From Aeromicrobium phragmitis (GTDB lineage Bacteria > Actinomycetota > Actinomycetes > Propionibacteriales > Nocardioidaceae), in contig NZ_RDBF01000007.1 in assembly GCF_003674095.1 (NCBI RefSeq), positions 106,380 to 170,379 on the forward strand: DNA of 64,000 bases, written 5' to 3'. The notes below the pieces were generated by a model. It was not told the origin of the DNA and searched no databases. It saw only the letters and a list, made by a program, of their open reading frames with translations. The translations under genes were made by a program, and so were the position numbers. Positions 8,247 through 16,398 of the stretch are shown here, piece by piece (positions within the stretch are counted from its first letter, which is position 1; every line of letters begins with the position of its first letter).

Positions 8247-10469
8247 ATGGTTGCTGTGCCGCGCCGTGTCCTCACGGCCTCGCTGGGCTCGCTCCTCGCC
8301 ACCGGATCGCTCACGGCACCGGCCGCGGCACCGGCACACGCGCAGGACGTGACACTGACGCTGCTGAGCGTCAACGACTTCCACGGCCGGATCGACGCGA
8401 ACACCGTCAAGGTCGCCGGGACGATCGAGCAGTTGCGCGCCGAAGGTGGTGAGGACACTACCGTGCTGCTCTCCAACGGCGACAACATCGGCGCCTCGCT
8501 GTTCGCGTCGGCCGTGGCCGACGACATCCCGACCCTCGACGTGCTCAACGCGCTCGAGCTCGACGCGAGCGCCGCCGGCAACCACGAGTTCGACCGGGGC
8601 GCGGACGACCTCGTGACGCGGGTCGGTGACGCCGCCGACTTCCCGTATCTGGCCGCGAACGTGCTCGGTCCCGACGGGGAGCCGATCTTGCCGGCCTTCG
8701 AGATCGTCGAGGCCGGCGGCATGGAGGTCGCGATCGTGGGAGCCGTGACCGAGGAGACGCCGTCCCTCGTGAGTCCCGGGGGCGTGGAGGGCTTGACGTT
8801 CGCCGACCCGACCACCGCGGTGAACGAGACCGTCGAGGATCTCCAGGCGCTGCCGGCACCGCCGGACGTCATCGTGGCGCAGATCCACGACGGGGCGCCC
8901 GACGGCGGCTCCTCGTACGAGGAGGCCGTGGCTGCGAGCCCGACCTTCCGTGAGATCGCTGAGGGGGTGTCGCCGGAGGTCGACGCGATCTTCACCGGAC
9001 ATACCCACCAGGAGTACGCATGGGACGCTCCCGTTCCCGGCTCCCCGGGCGAGACGCGGCCCATCGTCCAGAGCGGTAGCTACGGCGCGAACATCGGCGA
9101 GGTCACGCTGACCGTGGACGCGACGACCGGTGACGTGACGGCCTACTCGGCGCGTAACGTCCCGCGAACCACCACCGACGATGCGACCCTGGTGAACCAG
9201 TTCCCGCGGGTGGGTACGGTGCAGGCGATCGTGCAGGCGGCCCTCGAGCACGCCGACGACATCGGCCGCGAGGTCAAGGGCACCCAGACGGCGGACATCA
9301 CGCGCGCGTTCAACGGCGCGAGCGAGGACCGCGGTGCGGAGTCGACCCTCGGTGGAGTGGTGGCCGACGCCCTGCTCTCGCGTGTGTCGCAGACGCAGGC
9401 CGGGGCCGACCTCGGTCTCGTCAATCCGGGCGGCCTGCGCGCCGACCTGCTCTACGCGCCGACAGGCCAGGAGCAGCCGGGCGAGATCACCTATGCGGAG
9501 GCCAATGCCGTCCTGCCGTTCGTCAACAACGTCAGCTCCGTCGCGGTCACCGGCGAGACATTGAAGCGCATCTTCGAGCAGCAGTGGCAGCGCGACGCCG
9601 AAGGCAACGTACCCAGTCGCGCCTACCTCCAGCTCGGTGTCTCCGAGAACGTGTCCTACACCTTCGACTCGACCCGGCCCGAGGGCGACCGGATCACGGG
9701 CGTGTGGATCGACGGTGAACCGCTCGACCCGCAGCGCACCTACCGCATCGCGACGTTCTCCTTCCTCGCCCAGGGCGGAGACAACTTCCACGCCTTCACC
9801 GAGGGCACCAACACCGACACGGGACTCGTCGACTACGAGGCCTGGATCGACTATCTGGAGAACAACCGGCCGATCAGCCCCGACTTCGCCCGCCGATCGG
9901 TCGAGGTGCAGGGTTTGCAGGACGAGTACGCGGCGGGCGACACGCTGACGTTCACGCTGCCGCGGCTCGACCTCACCTCGCTGGGCAGCCCCGCCAACAC
10001 CGAGGTCGCGGTCGAGGCGCTTCCGGAGTCCGGCGAGCCCGTAACGCTCGGCTCGTTCCCCGTGTCCGGCGGCGCGGCCCAGGTGGAGGCCACGCTTCCC
10101 GCGGACCTGTCCGGTGCGGTGCGATTCCGCGCCACCGCACAGCCGACCGGGACGACGGTCACGACGCGCAGCGTCACCGTGAGCGAACCGGAGCAGCCGG
10201 GGGCCGGGCTTCAGGCGACTGCCAAGCCGACGCGATACCCCGCTCCGGCTCGCATTCAGGTGACGGCGGCACGCGACGCCCGGGGCGTCGTCACGGTCGC
10301 GAAGAACGGTCTGCCGGTCGGTGCCGGGTACCTGAAGAACGGCCGCGCCATCGCGTTGACCCTTCCGTTCGTCCTTCGTCCGGGCACGCACGAACTGACG
10401 GTGACCCATTGGGGTGACCGCCGGTACGAGCGCAGCTCCGTCCCGGTCACTGTCGAGGTCAAGCGGTGA
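8247..10469 (+). CDS. secreted bifunctional metallophosphatase/5'-nucleotidase (UshA family)
   Basis: 740 residues. A Sec-type signal peptide ends around 'APAHA|QD' (residue 32). The metallophosphatase domain (about 35-270) shows 'SVNDFHGRID', 'GDNIG', 'GNHEFDRGAD' and 'FTGHTHQEY', all metal ligands. The 5'-nucleotidase C-terminal domain (about 340-550) shows 'NPGGLRADL' and 'FLAQGGDNF'. The last 90 residues are a beta-sandwich-like domain that resembles the C-terminus of the next gene product. It should dephosphorylate extracellular nucleotides to nucleosides for uptake. ATG 8247 has GGGGGA about 8 bases upstream. Its TGA is 14 bases before the nuclease ATG, so the two form an operon. Confidence 0.94.
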   Translation: MVAVPRRVLTASLGSLLATGSLTAPAAAPAHAQDVTLTLLSVNDFHGRIDANTVKVAGTIEQLRAEGGEDTTVLLSNGDNIGASLFASAVADDIPTLDVLNALELDASAAGNHEFDRGADDLVTRVGDAADFPYLAANVLGPDGEPILPAFEIVEAGGMEVAIVGAVTEETPSLVSPGGVEGLTFADPTTAVNETVEDLQALPAPPDVIVAQIHDGAPDGGSSYEEAVAASPTFREIAEGVSPEVDAIFTGHTHQEYAWDAPVPGSPGETRPIVQSGSYGANIGEVTLTVDATTGDVTAYSARNVPRTTTDDATLVNQFPRVGTVQAIVQAALEHADDIGREVKGTQTADITRAFNGASEDRGAESTLGGVVADALLSRVSQTQAGADLGLVNPGGLRADLLYAPTGQEQPGEITYAEANAVLPFVNNVSSVAVTGETLKRIFEQQWQRDAEGNVPSRAYLQLGVSENVSYTFDSTRPEGDRITGVWIDGEPLDPQRTYRIATFSFLAQGGDNFHAFTEGTNTDTGLVDYEAWIDYLENNRPISPDFARRSVEVQGLQDEYAAGDTLTFTLPRLDLTSLGSPANTEVAVEALPESGEPVTLGSFPVSGGAAQVEATLPADLSGAVRFRATAQPTGTTVTTRSVTVSEPEQPGAGLQATAKPTRYPAPARIQVTAARDARGVVTVAKNGLPVGAGYLKNGRAIALTLPFVLRPGTHELTVTHWGDRRYERSSVPVTVEVKR

Positions 10470-10483
10470 ACGGGGGACCTGCG

Positions 10484-13252
10484 ATGACGACGCTGACCCG
10501 CATCGCCGGCGCGCTCGCGCTCGGAGCCGGTCTTCTCGCGGCGCCGACCGTCGCCGGCGCGGCGCCCGACGGCGACGATCTCGTCATCGCCGAGGCCTAT
10601 CTCAACGGCGGAAGCGCTGGCGCCGCCTTCTCCCACAAGTTCGTGGAGGTCGCCAACCCCACCGACGAGGCCGTCAGCGTCGCCGGGTGGTCGGTGCAGT
10701 ACCGCTCCGCGACCAGCTCGAACGCCTTCAGCGGGGTGATTCCGCTCGGTGACCACACGATCCCCGCCGGCGGCCGCCTCCTCGTCGGCGGTAACAGCAA
10801 CGGCCCCGCAGGTGAGCCCTTGCCCGAACCCGATGTCACGAGCGGTATCGCGTTCTCCGGCAGCGCCGGAGGGACGCTCGCGCTGACCCGCACCACGCAG
10901 CCGTTGTCCGGGGACCGGGCTACGGTGCTGTCACACCCGCAGCTGGTCGACCTCCTCGGGTACGGGTCGTCGGTCACCTACGAGGGTGCGGGGCAAGCCA
11001 CCGGTTACTCGACGACCACGGCGCTCACGCGCGACGACGCGCTCACCGACACCGACGACAATCGCGCCGACTTCTCGGCGGCACCCCCGACGCCGGAGGC
11101 CTGCGGCGCCGCGTGCGACGGCGGGGAGTCACCGGAACCGGGGGAGCCGGACGTCGTCGACATCGCGGACATTCAGGGAACCGGGGACGAGAGCCCGTTG
11201 CTCGGGCGCCGCGTGATCACGCGCGGCGTCGTGACGGCGGCCTATCCGACGGGCGGGTTCAACGGGATCTACCTGCAGACACCGGGAACCGGAGGCGACG
11301 TGGACCTGGACGTCCATGACGCGTCGCACGGTGTGTTCGTGTACTCGGCCGAGCTTGCCCGGTCCGTTCGCGAGGGCGACCACCTCGAGCTCGCCGGCCG
11401 GGTGGGGGAGTACTACGGGCTCACCCAGGTGGTTCCGGAAGCGGGTGCCTGGACGGTCCTCGAGGAGCCGGTCCAGACGGTCAAGCCGGCCGCCGTGGAG
11501 TTCCCGCTCACCGAGACCGAGCGGGAGTCGCTCGAAGGCATGCTGCTCGCGCCGGCGAACGATTTCACGGTCACCGACAACTACTCGACCCATCAGTACG
11601 GCGAGGTCGGGCTCGCGGCCGGAGACGAGCCGTTGCGGCAGCCGACCGACGTCGCCCGGCCACGCACGCCCGAGTACGACGCCGTCGTGGCCGACAACGC
11701 CGCCCGAGCGGTGACCGTGGACGACGCGGCCACGATCAACTTCCTCAACGGTGCGAACCGCGAGATCCCGGTGCCGTGGCTGACCCCGGACAACGAGGTG
11801 CGCGTCGGTGCCGCCGTCCGCGTCGAGGAACCGATGATCCTCGATTTCCGCAACGACACGTGGAAGCTCCAGCCGACCGCTCACTTCCGCGCCGGTGACC
11901 CGGAACCGGTGCGGATCGAGGACGACACGCGGCCCGAGCGTCCGGCCGACGTCGGGGGCGACGTCCGCCTGGCCACCTTCAACGTCCTCAACTACTTCAC
12001 CATGCTCGGTGAGGGCTACGAAGCGAACGGTCTCGGCACGTGCACGTACTACACGGACCGCGCGGGCGATCCCGTCACCGTCAACCGCTGCAGCAACGAG
12101 GGCCCACGGGGCGCTGCGAACGCCGAGAACCTGCAGCGACAGCAGGACAAGATCGTCGCCGCCATCTCGCAGCTCGGGGCGGACGTCGTCTCGTTGGAGG
12201 AGATCGAGAACTCGGCTGCCTTCGGCATCGACCGCGACACCGCCTTGCGGGCGCTGGTCGCAGCGTTGAACGAGCACGCCGGACGCGAGGAGTGGGCGGC
12301 GGTGGGCTCGCCCGCTGCCGTGCCCGAGGCGGAGGACGTCATTCGTACGGCGTTCATCTACCGTCCCGAGGCCGTGGAGCCGGTGGGGGAGTCGGTGATC
12401 CTCGACGATCCGGCGTTCGACAACGCCCGCGAGCCGCTGTCGCAGGAGTTCCGGCCCGTCGGAAGCGGCGAGCAGGACGACTTCGTGGTCATCGTCAATC
12501 ACTTCAAGTCCAAGGGTTCCGGCGACGGCGAGGACGCCGACCAGGGCGATGGACAGGGGGCGTCGAACGCCTCGCGGGTCCGTCAGGCGACGGCGCTCGT
12601 GAACTTCGCTCAGGCGGAGCAGGAGCGTGCCGGAACGGACCGGGTCTTCCTCACCGGTGACTTCAACGCCTACAGCCAGGAGGACCCGATCCAGGTCATC
12701 GCGGAGGCGGGCTACGTCAACGTGGCGGCGCAATTCACGGACGCGCCCACCTACCAGTTCGGCGGCCAGGTGGGCTCGCTCGATCACGTCTTCGCGTCGC
12801 CGGGGGCGTTCGAGCAGGTGACCGGCGCGGACATCTGGGCGATCAATGCCGAGGAGTCGATCGCCAGGGAGTACAGCCGGTACAACCAGAACATCACCCA
12901 GCTGTACGACCGGACCCCGTACCGGGCGAGCGATCACAACCCGGCGATCGTCGGTATCGCTGCGGGGGAGGGCGAAGCACAGCTCGACCTGCGTGGCACG
13001 GCGGAACCGGTGCGCTGGCCCCGTGGGCCGAAGATCGACGTCTCCGCGCACCCGGAGGCATCCGGAGCCCTCGTCGTGCGGGCGGGCTGGCTTCCGCTGG
13101 GCATCGGCAGGTTGCACCACGGCGAGGGACGCGTGTCCGTCCTGCCGCTGGTGCTGGGACCCGGCACGCACCGTTTGTCGCTGACCTACACCGGGAACGC
13201 GCAGTTTCCTGCGACGACCGTGCCCGTCGAGGTGACGGTCACGCGCCGGTGA
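10484..13252 (+). CDS. secreted ExeM/NucH-family extracellular endonuclease
   Basis: 922 residues. After a signal peptide (cleavage near 'TVAGA', residue 26) comes a lamin-tail domain ('LVIAEAYLNGG', 'KFVEVANPTDE'; about 30-150), then an OB-type segment ('ITRGVVTAAY', 'GIYLQTPG'). The endonuclease/exonuclease/phosphatase domain follows (about 485-830): 'RLATFNVLNYF', 'VVSLEEIEN', 'FLTGDFNAYSQEDPI', 'SLDHVFAS' and 'ASDHNPAI', covering the metal and catalytic residues. The final 85 residues resemble the C-terminus of the preceding nucleotidase. Predicted to degrade extracellular DNA. ATG 10484 is preferred (GGGGGA 6 bases upstream) over GTG 10466, which overlaps the previous stop. Confidence 0.93.
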   Translation: MTTLTRIAGALALGAGLLAAPTVAGAAPDGDDLVIAEAYLNGGSAGAAFSHKFVEVANPTDEAVSVAGWSVQYRSATSSNAFSGVIPLGDHTIPAGGRLLVGGNSNGPAGEPLPEPDVTSGIAFSGSAGGTLALTRTTQPLSGDRATVLSHPQLVDLLGYGSSVTYEGAGQATGYSTTTALTRDDALTDTDDNRADFSAAPPTPEACGAACDGGESPEPGEPDVVDIADIQGTGDESPLLGRRVITRGVVTAAYPTGGFNGIYLQTPGTGGDVDLDVHDASHGVFVYSAELARSVREGDHLELAGRVGEYYGLTQVVPEAGAWTVLEEPVQTVKPAAVEFPLTETERESLEGMLLAPANDFTVTDNYSTHQYGEVGLAAGDEPLRQPTDVARPRTPEYDAVVADNAARAVTVDDAATINFLNGANREIPVPWLTPDNEVRVGAAVRVEEPMILDFRNDTWKLQPTAHFRAGDPEPVRIEDDTRPERPADVGGDVRLATFNVLNYFTMLGEGYEANGLGTCTYYTDRAGDPVTVNRCSNEGPRGAANAENLQRQQDKIVAAISQLGADVVSLEEIENSAAFGIDRDTALRALVAALNEHAGREEWAAVGSPAAVPEAEDVIRTAFIYRPEAVEPVGESVILDDPAFDNAREPLSQEFRPVGSGEQDDFVVIVNHFKSKGSGDGEDADQGDGQGASNASRVRQATALVNFAQAEQERAGTDRVFLTGDFNAYSQEDPIQVIAEAGYVNVAAQFTDAPTYQFGGQVGSLDHVFASPGAFEQVTGADIWAINAEESIAREYSRYNQNITQLYDRTPYRASDHNPAIVGIAAGEGEAQLDLRGTAEPVRWPRGPKIDVSAHPEASGALVVRAGWLPLGIGRLHHGEGRVSVLPLVLGPGTHRLSLTYTGNAQFPATTVPVEVTVTRR

Positions 13253-13271
13253 GATCGACCCCCACCCCGTG

Positions 13272-13299
13272 TGGAGCCCTGGGAGCGGTTTGCTAGAGT
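13272..13299 (+). promoter_or_regulatory. possible promoter of tRNA-Leu
   Basis: TAGAGT (13294-13299) is a plausible -10 about 36 bases before the tRNA, with TGGAGC (13272-13277) at 16 bp spacing as a poor -35. Weak, from visual matching only. Confidence 0.3.
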
Positions 13300-13335
13300 G
13301 GTGGATCGCACCAAGGGTTCCTCACGGGGCCCACT

Positions 13336-13421
13336 GTCCGGGTGGCGGAATAGGTAGACGCGCTAGCTTGAGGTGCTAGTGCCCGGTTACGGGCATGGGG
13401 GTTCAAGTCCCCCCTCGGACA
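13336..13421 (+). tRNA. tRNA-Leu (anticodon GAG)
   Basis: The acceptor stem GTCCGGG pairs with CTCGGAC (13414-13420), followed by discriminator A. The anticodon stem CTAGC/GCTAG encloses loop TTGAGGT, giving anticodon GAG (reads CUC/CUU). A long variable arm (GCCCGGTTACGGGC) and the T-arm 'GGGGGTTCAAGTCCCCC' confirm the class II leucine type. CCA is not encoded. Confidence 0.97.
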
Positions 13422-13428
13422 CAGTTCG

Positions 13429-13468
13429 CTTCCCTCCTCGATCACGATCGGGGAGGGAAGTGGTGTTT
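13429..13468 (+). terminator. rho-independent terminator after tRNA-Leu
   Basis: CTTCCCTCC-T-CGATC / GATCG-G-GGAGGGAAG forms a 15-bp stem (one T-G pair) with a two-base loop at 13429-13460. It is followed by TGGTGTTTT. It starts 8 bases after the tRNA end. Confidence 0.8.
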
Positions 13469-13505
13469 TCGGGGTCGCCTTCGTCGGGGTGACGCCCACG
13501 ACGAC

Positions 13506-13535
13506 GCCCCGTCCAGCATCGAGGCTGGACGGGGC
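13506..13535 (-). terminator. terminator hairpin of the purine permease gene
   Basis: A perfect 12-bp stem GCCCCGTCCAGC / GCTGGACGGGGC closes a 6-base loop. It lies 33 bases beyond the stop of the minus-strand permease. No clear T-run follows on either strand, as is common for high-GC actinobacterial terminators. Confidence 0.65.
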
Positions 13536-13568
13536 ACGCGCGCCTTCGTCGGTCGTGGGCGGTGACCC

Positions 13569-14939
13569 TCAGCGCTTGTCGGGCGAGTCCTCCGGATCTG
13601 CCAGCGGTGTGTCGACGTCGAGTGGCGCGCCTGCTGCGGGCTTGGGACGTGTCAGGTTCATCACGACGGCCAGGACCGCGGCCGGGACGATACCGGTCTC
13701 GAGCAGGACCTTGATGTTCTCCGGCATGAGCGCCACTGCGTCGGGCACCGCGGCGAAGCCCTGCCCGACGCCCACCGAGACGGCGATGACGAGCATGTCG
13801 TGGCGATCGAGTGGCGACTCGGCGAGCAGTTTGATGCCGGCGCCGAGCATCATTCCGAACATGACCACCGCCGCGCCGCCGATGACCGCCGAGGGCATGA
13901 TCGCGATGATCGTCGCCAGCTTGGGGAACAGCCCCAGGAGAACGAGGAACCCCGCACCGATCGACACCACGTGGCGGCTCATGACGCCGGTGAAGGCGAC
14001 CAGACCGACGTTCTGACCGAACGAGGTGTTGGGAAGAGCGCTGAACAGTGAGGCGAACGCCGTGGCGACGCCGTCGGCGACGACGCCGCCGGACAACTCC
14101 TTGTCGGTGACCTGTCGGCCGGCGCCGCTCTTGGTGATCGCCGACAAATCCCCGATGGTCTCCACCGACGTGGCGATGGCCATGGCGCCCATGGCGATCA
14201 ACGCTGCGGCAGGGAAGTCGAGGCCGAACTCCAGCGGCATCGGGACGGCGAACCACTTGGCGTCACCGACGGCTCCGAAGTCGACCTTGTCCATCGGGAT
14301 CGCCACGAGGTATCCGATGACGAGGCTGATCAGCACGGCGGAGGCCCCCAGGACCCCGCGGCCGAAGCGGTAGAGCACGAGCATGACGACGAGGACGAAG
14401 GTGGCCAGACCCAGGTTCGACCATGAGCCGAAGTCCTCAGCGCCGTTGCCGCCGGCGTACAGCGCCATCCCGGTCGGAAGGAGGCCGATACCGATGACGA
14501 GCACGACGATGCCGCTGACGAGCGGGGGGAAGAGCACCTGGAGCCAGCGGAGGCTGAAACCGAGTGTGACCTGAACCAGCCCAGCGAAGATGGCGCCGCC
14601 GAAGACGGCTGCGATGCCGTAGTCCTGCGCCAACGGAATCGCGACCGCCAGGAAACCGAAACTCGTGCCTTGGACGATCGGTAGCCGGGCTCCCACCGGG
14701 CCGAAGCCGACCGTCTGCAAGAAGGTGGTCAACCCGGCGACGAGCAGGGCGACCTGCACGAGAAAGGCGGTCTCCCCGGTCGTCGCGCCGATGGCGGTGG
14801 CGAGCACGATCGGCAAGGTGACGTTGCTGGCCATCATGACCAGCACGTGCTGGACACCGAGGAGGACCGCTTCTCCGACGGGCGGCATCTCGTTGATGTC
14901 GTAGCGGGCCTGAACAGCGTTGTCGTTGGTGGAGCTCAC
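13569..14939 (-). CDS. xanthine/uracil permease (NCS2 family)
   Basis: 456-residue integral membrane symporter with about 12-14 hydrophobic segments. Family motifs include 'LGVQHVLVMMASNVTLPIV' at the start, 'GTSFGFLAVAIPLAQ', the QN-containing 'PNTSFGQNVGLVAFTGV' (the NCS2 signature region) and 'MPSAVIGGAAVVMFGMM'. It should import xanthine, uric acid or uracil with protons or sodium. GTG 14939 is chosen because GGAAGG lies 6 bases upstream. The upstream region holds a cluster of CGACAG repeats and a perfect palindrome. It is the base-uptake counterpart of the nucleoside salvage genes at the window start. Confidence 0.93.
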   Translation of the reverse strand: MSSTNDNAVQARYDINEMPPVGEAVLLGVQHVLVMMASNVTLPIVLATAIGATTGETAFLVQVALLVAGLTTFLQTVGFGPVGARLPIVQGTSFGFLAVAIPLAQDYGIAAVFGGAIFAGLVQVTLGFSLRWLQVLFPPLVSGIVVLVIGIGLLPTGMALYAGGNGAEDFGSWSNLGLATFVLVVMLVLYRFGRGVLGASAVLISLVIGYLVAIPMDKVDFGAVGDAKWFAVPMPLEFGLDFPAAALIAMGAMAIATSVETIGDLSAITKSGAGRQVTDKELSGGVVADGVATAFASLFSALPNTSFGQNVGLVAFTGVMSRHVVSIGAGFLVLLGLFPKLATIIAIMPSAVIGGAAVVMFGMMLGAGIKLLAESPLDRHDMLVIAVSVGVGQGFAAVPDAVALMPENIKVLLETGIVPAAVLAVVMNLTRPKPAAGAPLDVDTPLADPEDSPDKR

Positions 14940-15034
14940 GATGGACCTTCCGGCGCGATGAATGTCCGGCTCATCCTGCCGTGAGACCCACGTCACTCGA
15001 CAGCGGCAACTCCGACAGTTCGCGGGCATCGATA

Positions 15035-15051
15035 CTGTCGACTTTCGACAG
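15035..15051. promoter_or_regulatory. operator-like perfect palindrome upstream of the purine permease
   Basis: CTGTCGA-CTT-TCGACAG is a perfect 7-bp inverted repeat with a 3-base spacer. It is flanked by two more CGACAG half-sites (14998, 15013). The size and geometry suit a dimeric transcription factor. It lies 96 bases from the permease start and 234 bases from the surface operon start, so the permease is the likelier target. Which regulator binds is unknown. Confidence 0.45.
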
Positions 15052-15244
15052 CGTCGAGCGGAAATCGCCGCCGACGACACCCGCGATCACTCACCCGAGG
15101 GTGAACTTGCGGGTGAAGTGCGCACGCTGACCCGAGGCCCTCGATTGCCTCGTTCTCCCTGATGTTCCAGCCCAGAACGTCGTTCGCTCTGCCGGATTCA
15201 CCCCTCCGGAACCGCGCCCGATCCAGGTTTCAATGAGCTGGGTT

Positions 15245-15261
15245 TTCCATCGCGGATGGAA
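15245..15261 (+). promoter_or_regulatory. palindrome in the leader of the surface-protein operon
   Basis: TTCCATC-GCG-GATGGAA is a perfect 7-bp inverted repeat with a 3-base spacer. It lies just before the AAAGGG ribosome-binding site of the first gene (start 15285). It could be an operator or an mRNA hairpin that affects translation initiation. Confidence 0.4.
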
Positions 15262-15284
15262 TGGATGGGGAAAGGGACACATAC

Positions 15285-15839
15285 ATGAACAAGACAGGTA
15301 AGGGCCTCATGGCCGCGGCCGCGGCCGCACTGCTCATCGGCGGTGCTGGCACGCTCGCGTATTGGACCGCGGAGGCCGCCGTCGACGGTGGGTCGATCAC
15401 GGCGGGAAGTCTCACGCTGACGCCGAACGACGATTGCACGGGCTGGCTGTACGCCGACGGCTCCGCCTCGGCCGGCAGCCCGGTGACGGCTTTCGTGCCC
15501 GGCGACGTCGTCACGGCGACGTGCAGCTTCACGGTCGGCGCCGAGGGCGACAACCTCGCGGCGACGGTCGACGCACCGGACATGCTGACGTTCACCAGCG
15601 CTCCGGCGGGAACGACGTTCACCGCCGGCGTCGACGCGAGCTACACGCTCGGCGGCGCTGCGTTGGCCGACGGCGCCACGATCACCGATGCGAACGACGG
15701 CGAGGTGCTGGCGGCCACGTTCGAGGTCGCGATTCCCTTCGGCGACACGACGGCGGTCAACACGAACGACATGCAGGGCATCACCGCGACGCTCGACTCG
15801 CTGACGGTGACGCTCACGCAGGCCGACCCGAACCCCTGA
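15285..15839 (+). CDS. exported protein with alternate SipW-type signal peptide (RER_14450-like)
   Basis: 184 residues. The N-terminus (MNKTGKG, then an Ala/Leu-rich core ending 'GGAGTLAYWTAEA') matches the alternate signal peptide of actinobacterial RER_14450-type proteins, relatives of TasA/camelysin, cut by a SipW-like peptidase. The mature part is Thr/Ala/Asp-rich and beta-strand-like, with two cysteines ('NDDCTGW', 'VTATCSF') that could form a disulfide. No membrane anchor is present, so secretion or fibre assembly is likely. AAAGGG lies 8 bases before the ATG. The next gene, a SipW-like peptidase, starts one base after its stop, supporting a protease-substrate pair. Function is not established. 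Confidence 0.85.
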   Translation: MNKTGKGLMAAAAAALLIGGAGTLAYWTAEAAVDGGSITAGSLTLTPNDDCTGWLYADGSASAGSPVTAFVPGDVVTATCSFTVGAEGDNLAATVDAPDMLTFTSAPAGTTFTAGVDASYTLGGAALADGATITDANDGEVLAATFEVAIPFGDTTAVNTNDMQGITATLDSLTVTLTQADPNP

Positions 15840-15840
15840 C

Positions 15841-16398
15841 ATGCGTCACATCCGGCCCCGGCGCCGGAGCGCAACCCGCTTCGTCGGGCAGGTCGCCGCG
15901 TGGGGCGTCATCGTCGGCGTGACCGCCTCGATCGCGGCCGCCGTTGCCGCACCGCGGCTTGCCGGTGCCACTCCCTACGCGGTGCTGAGCGGCTCGATGA
16001 CGCCGACGTACGGCGTCGGCGCGCTCGTCGTCACCCGCGACGTGGACCCGGCGACGCTCGGCGTGGGCGACGTGGTGACCTATCAGCTGCGCTCCGGCGA
16101 GCCGCAGACCGCGACGCACCGCGTCGTCGCCGTCCGCCAGCAGCTCGATGGTGAGCGCGAGTTCATCACGCAGGGCGACGCGAACGCGGCAGCCGATCCG
16201 CTGCCCGTGCGCCCCGTTCAGATCCGAGGAGAAGTGTGGTACTCGGTGCCCTATCTCGGCTACGCCCACACCTGGCTCGATCCCGGTCAGCGGGGACTGG
16301 CGATCACCGTGGTCGCGGCCCTGCTCTTCGGCTACGCCGCGGTGATGCTGGCCGGCGCAGCTCGTGACCGGGTACGGGTACGAAGGGCCATCGTATGA
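15841..16398 (+). CDS. SipW-like (ER-type) signal peptidase I, first copy
   Basis: 185 residues with a membrane segment near 20-40 and a C-terminal one near 150-173. It carries the S26B/ER-type signature: 'VLSGSMTPTYGVGALVV' with nucleophile Ser52, 'ATHRVVAV' with His93 in place of the Lys of classical LepB, and 'QGDANAAADP' with the conserved Asp113. This His variant defines SipW-type peptidases, which process TasA/camelysin-like substrates. It lies between the first substrate gene (1-base gap) and the LPATG gene (ATGA overlap). The likely substrates are the 15285 and 17000 products. Confidence 0.9.
   Translation: MRHIRPRRRSATRFVGQVAAWGVIVGVTASIAAAVAAPRLAGATPYAVLSGSMTPTYGVGALVVTRDVDPATLGVGDVVTYQLRSGEPQTATHRVVAVRQQLDGEREFITQGDANAAADPLPVRPVQIRGEVWYSVPYLGYAHTWLDPGQRGLAITVVAALLFGYAAVMLAGAARDRVRVRRAIV

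Larger units (their letters stand above)
14940..15284. other. 345-bp divergent intergenic control region
   Basis: No gene is supported here. It carries the regulatory DNA of the purine permease (leftward) and the surface-protein operon (rightward). CGACAG occurs at 14998-15003, 15013-15018 and 15046-15051, with its complement CTGTCG at 15035-15040. A second palindrome lies at 15245-15261. No confident -35/-10 pair was found for either direction. Confidence 0.6.

Noticed and set aside
8070..10409. 779-codon minus-strand open frame over the nucleotidase
   Set aside because: Shadow frame; the plus strand encodes an intact UshA-type enzyme with all metal ligands.
13387..14256. 289-codon minus-strand frame across the tRNA and the permease end
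   Set aside because: It runs through the tRNA and two terminator hairpins and reads as Arg-rich shadow sequence.
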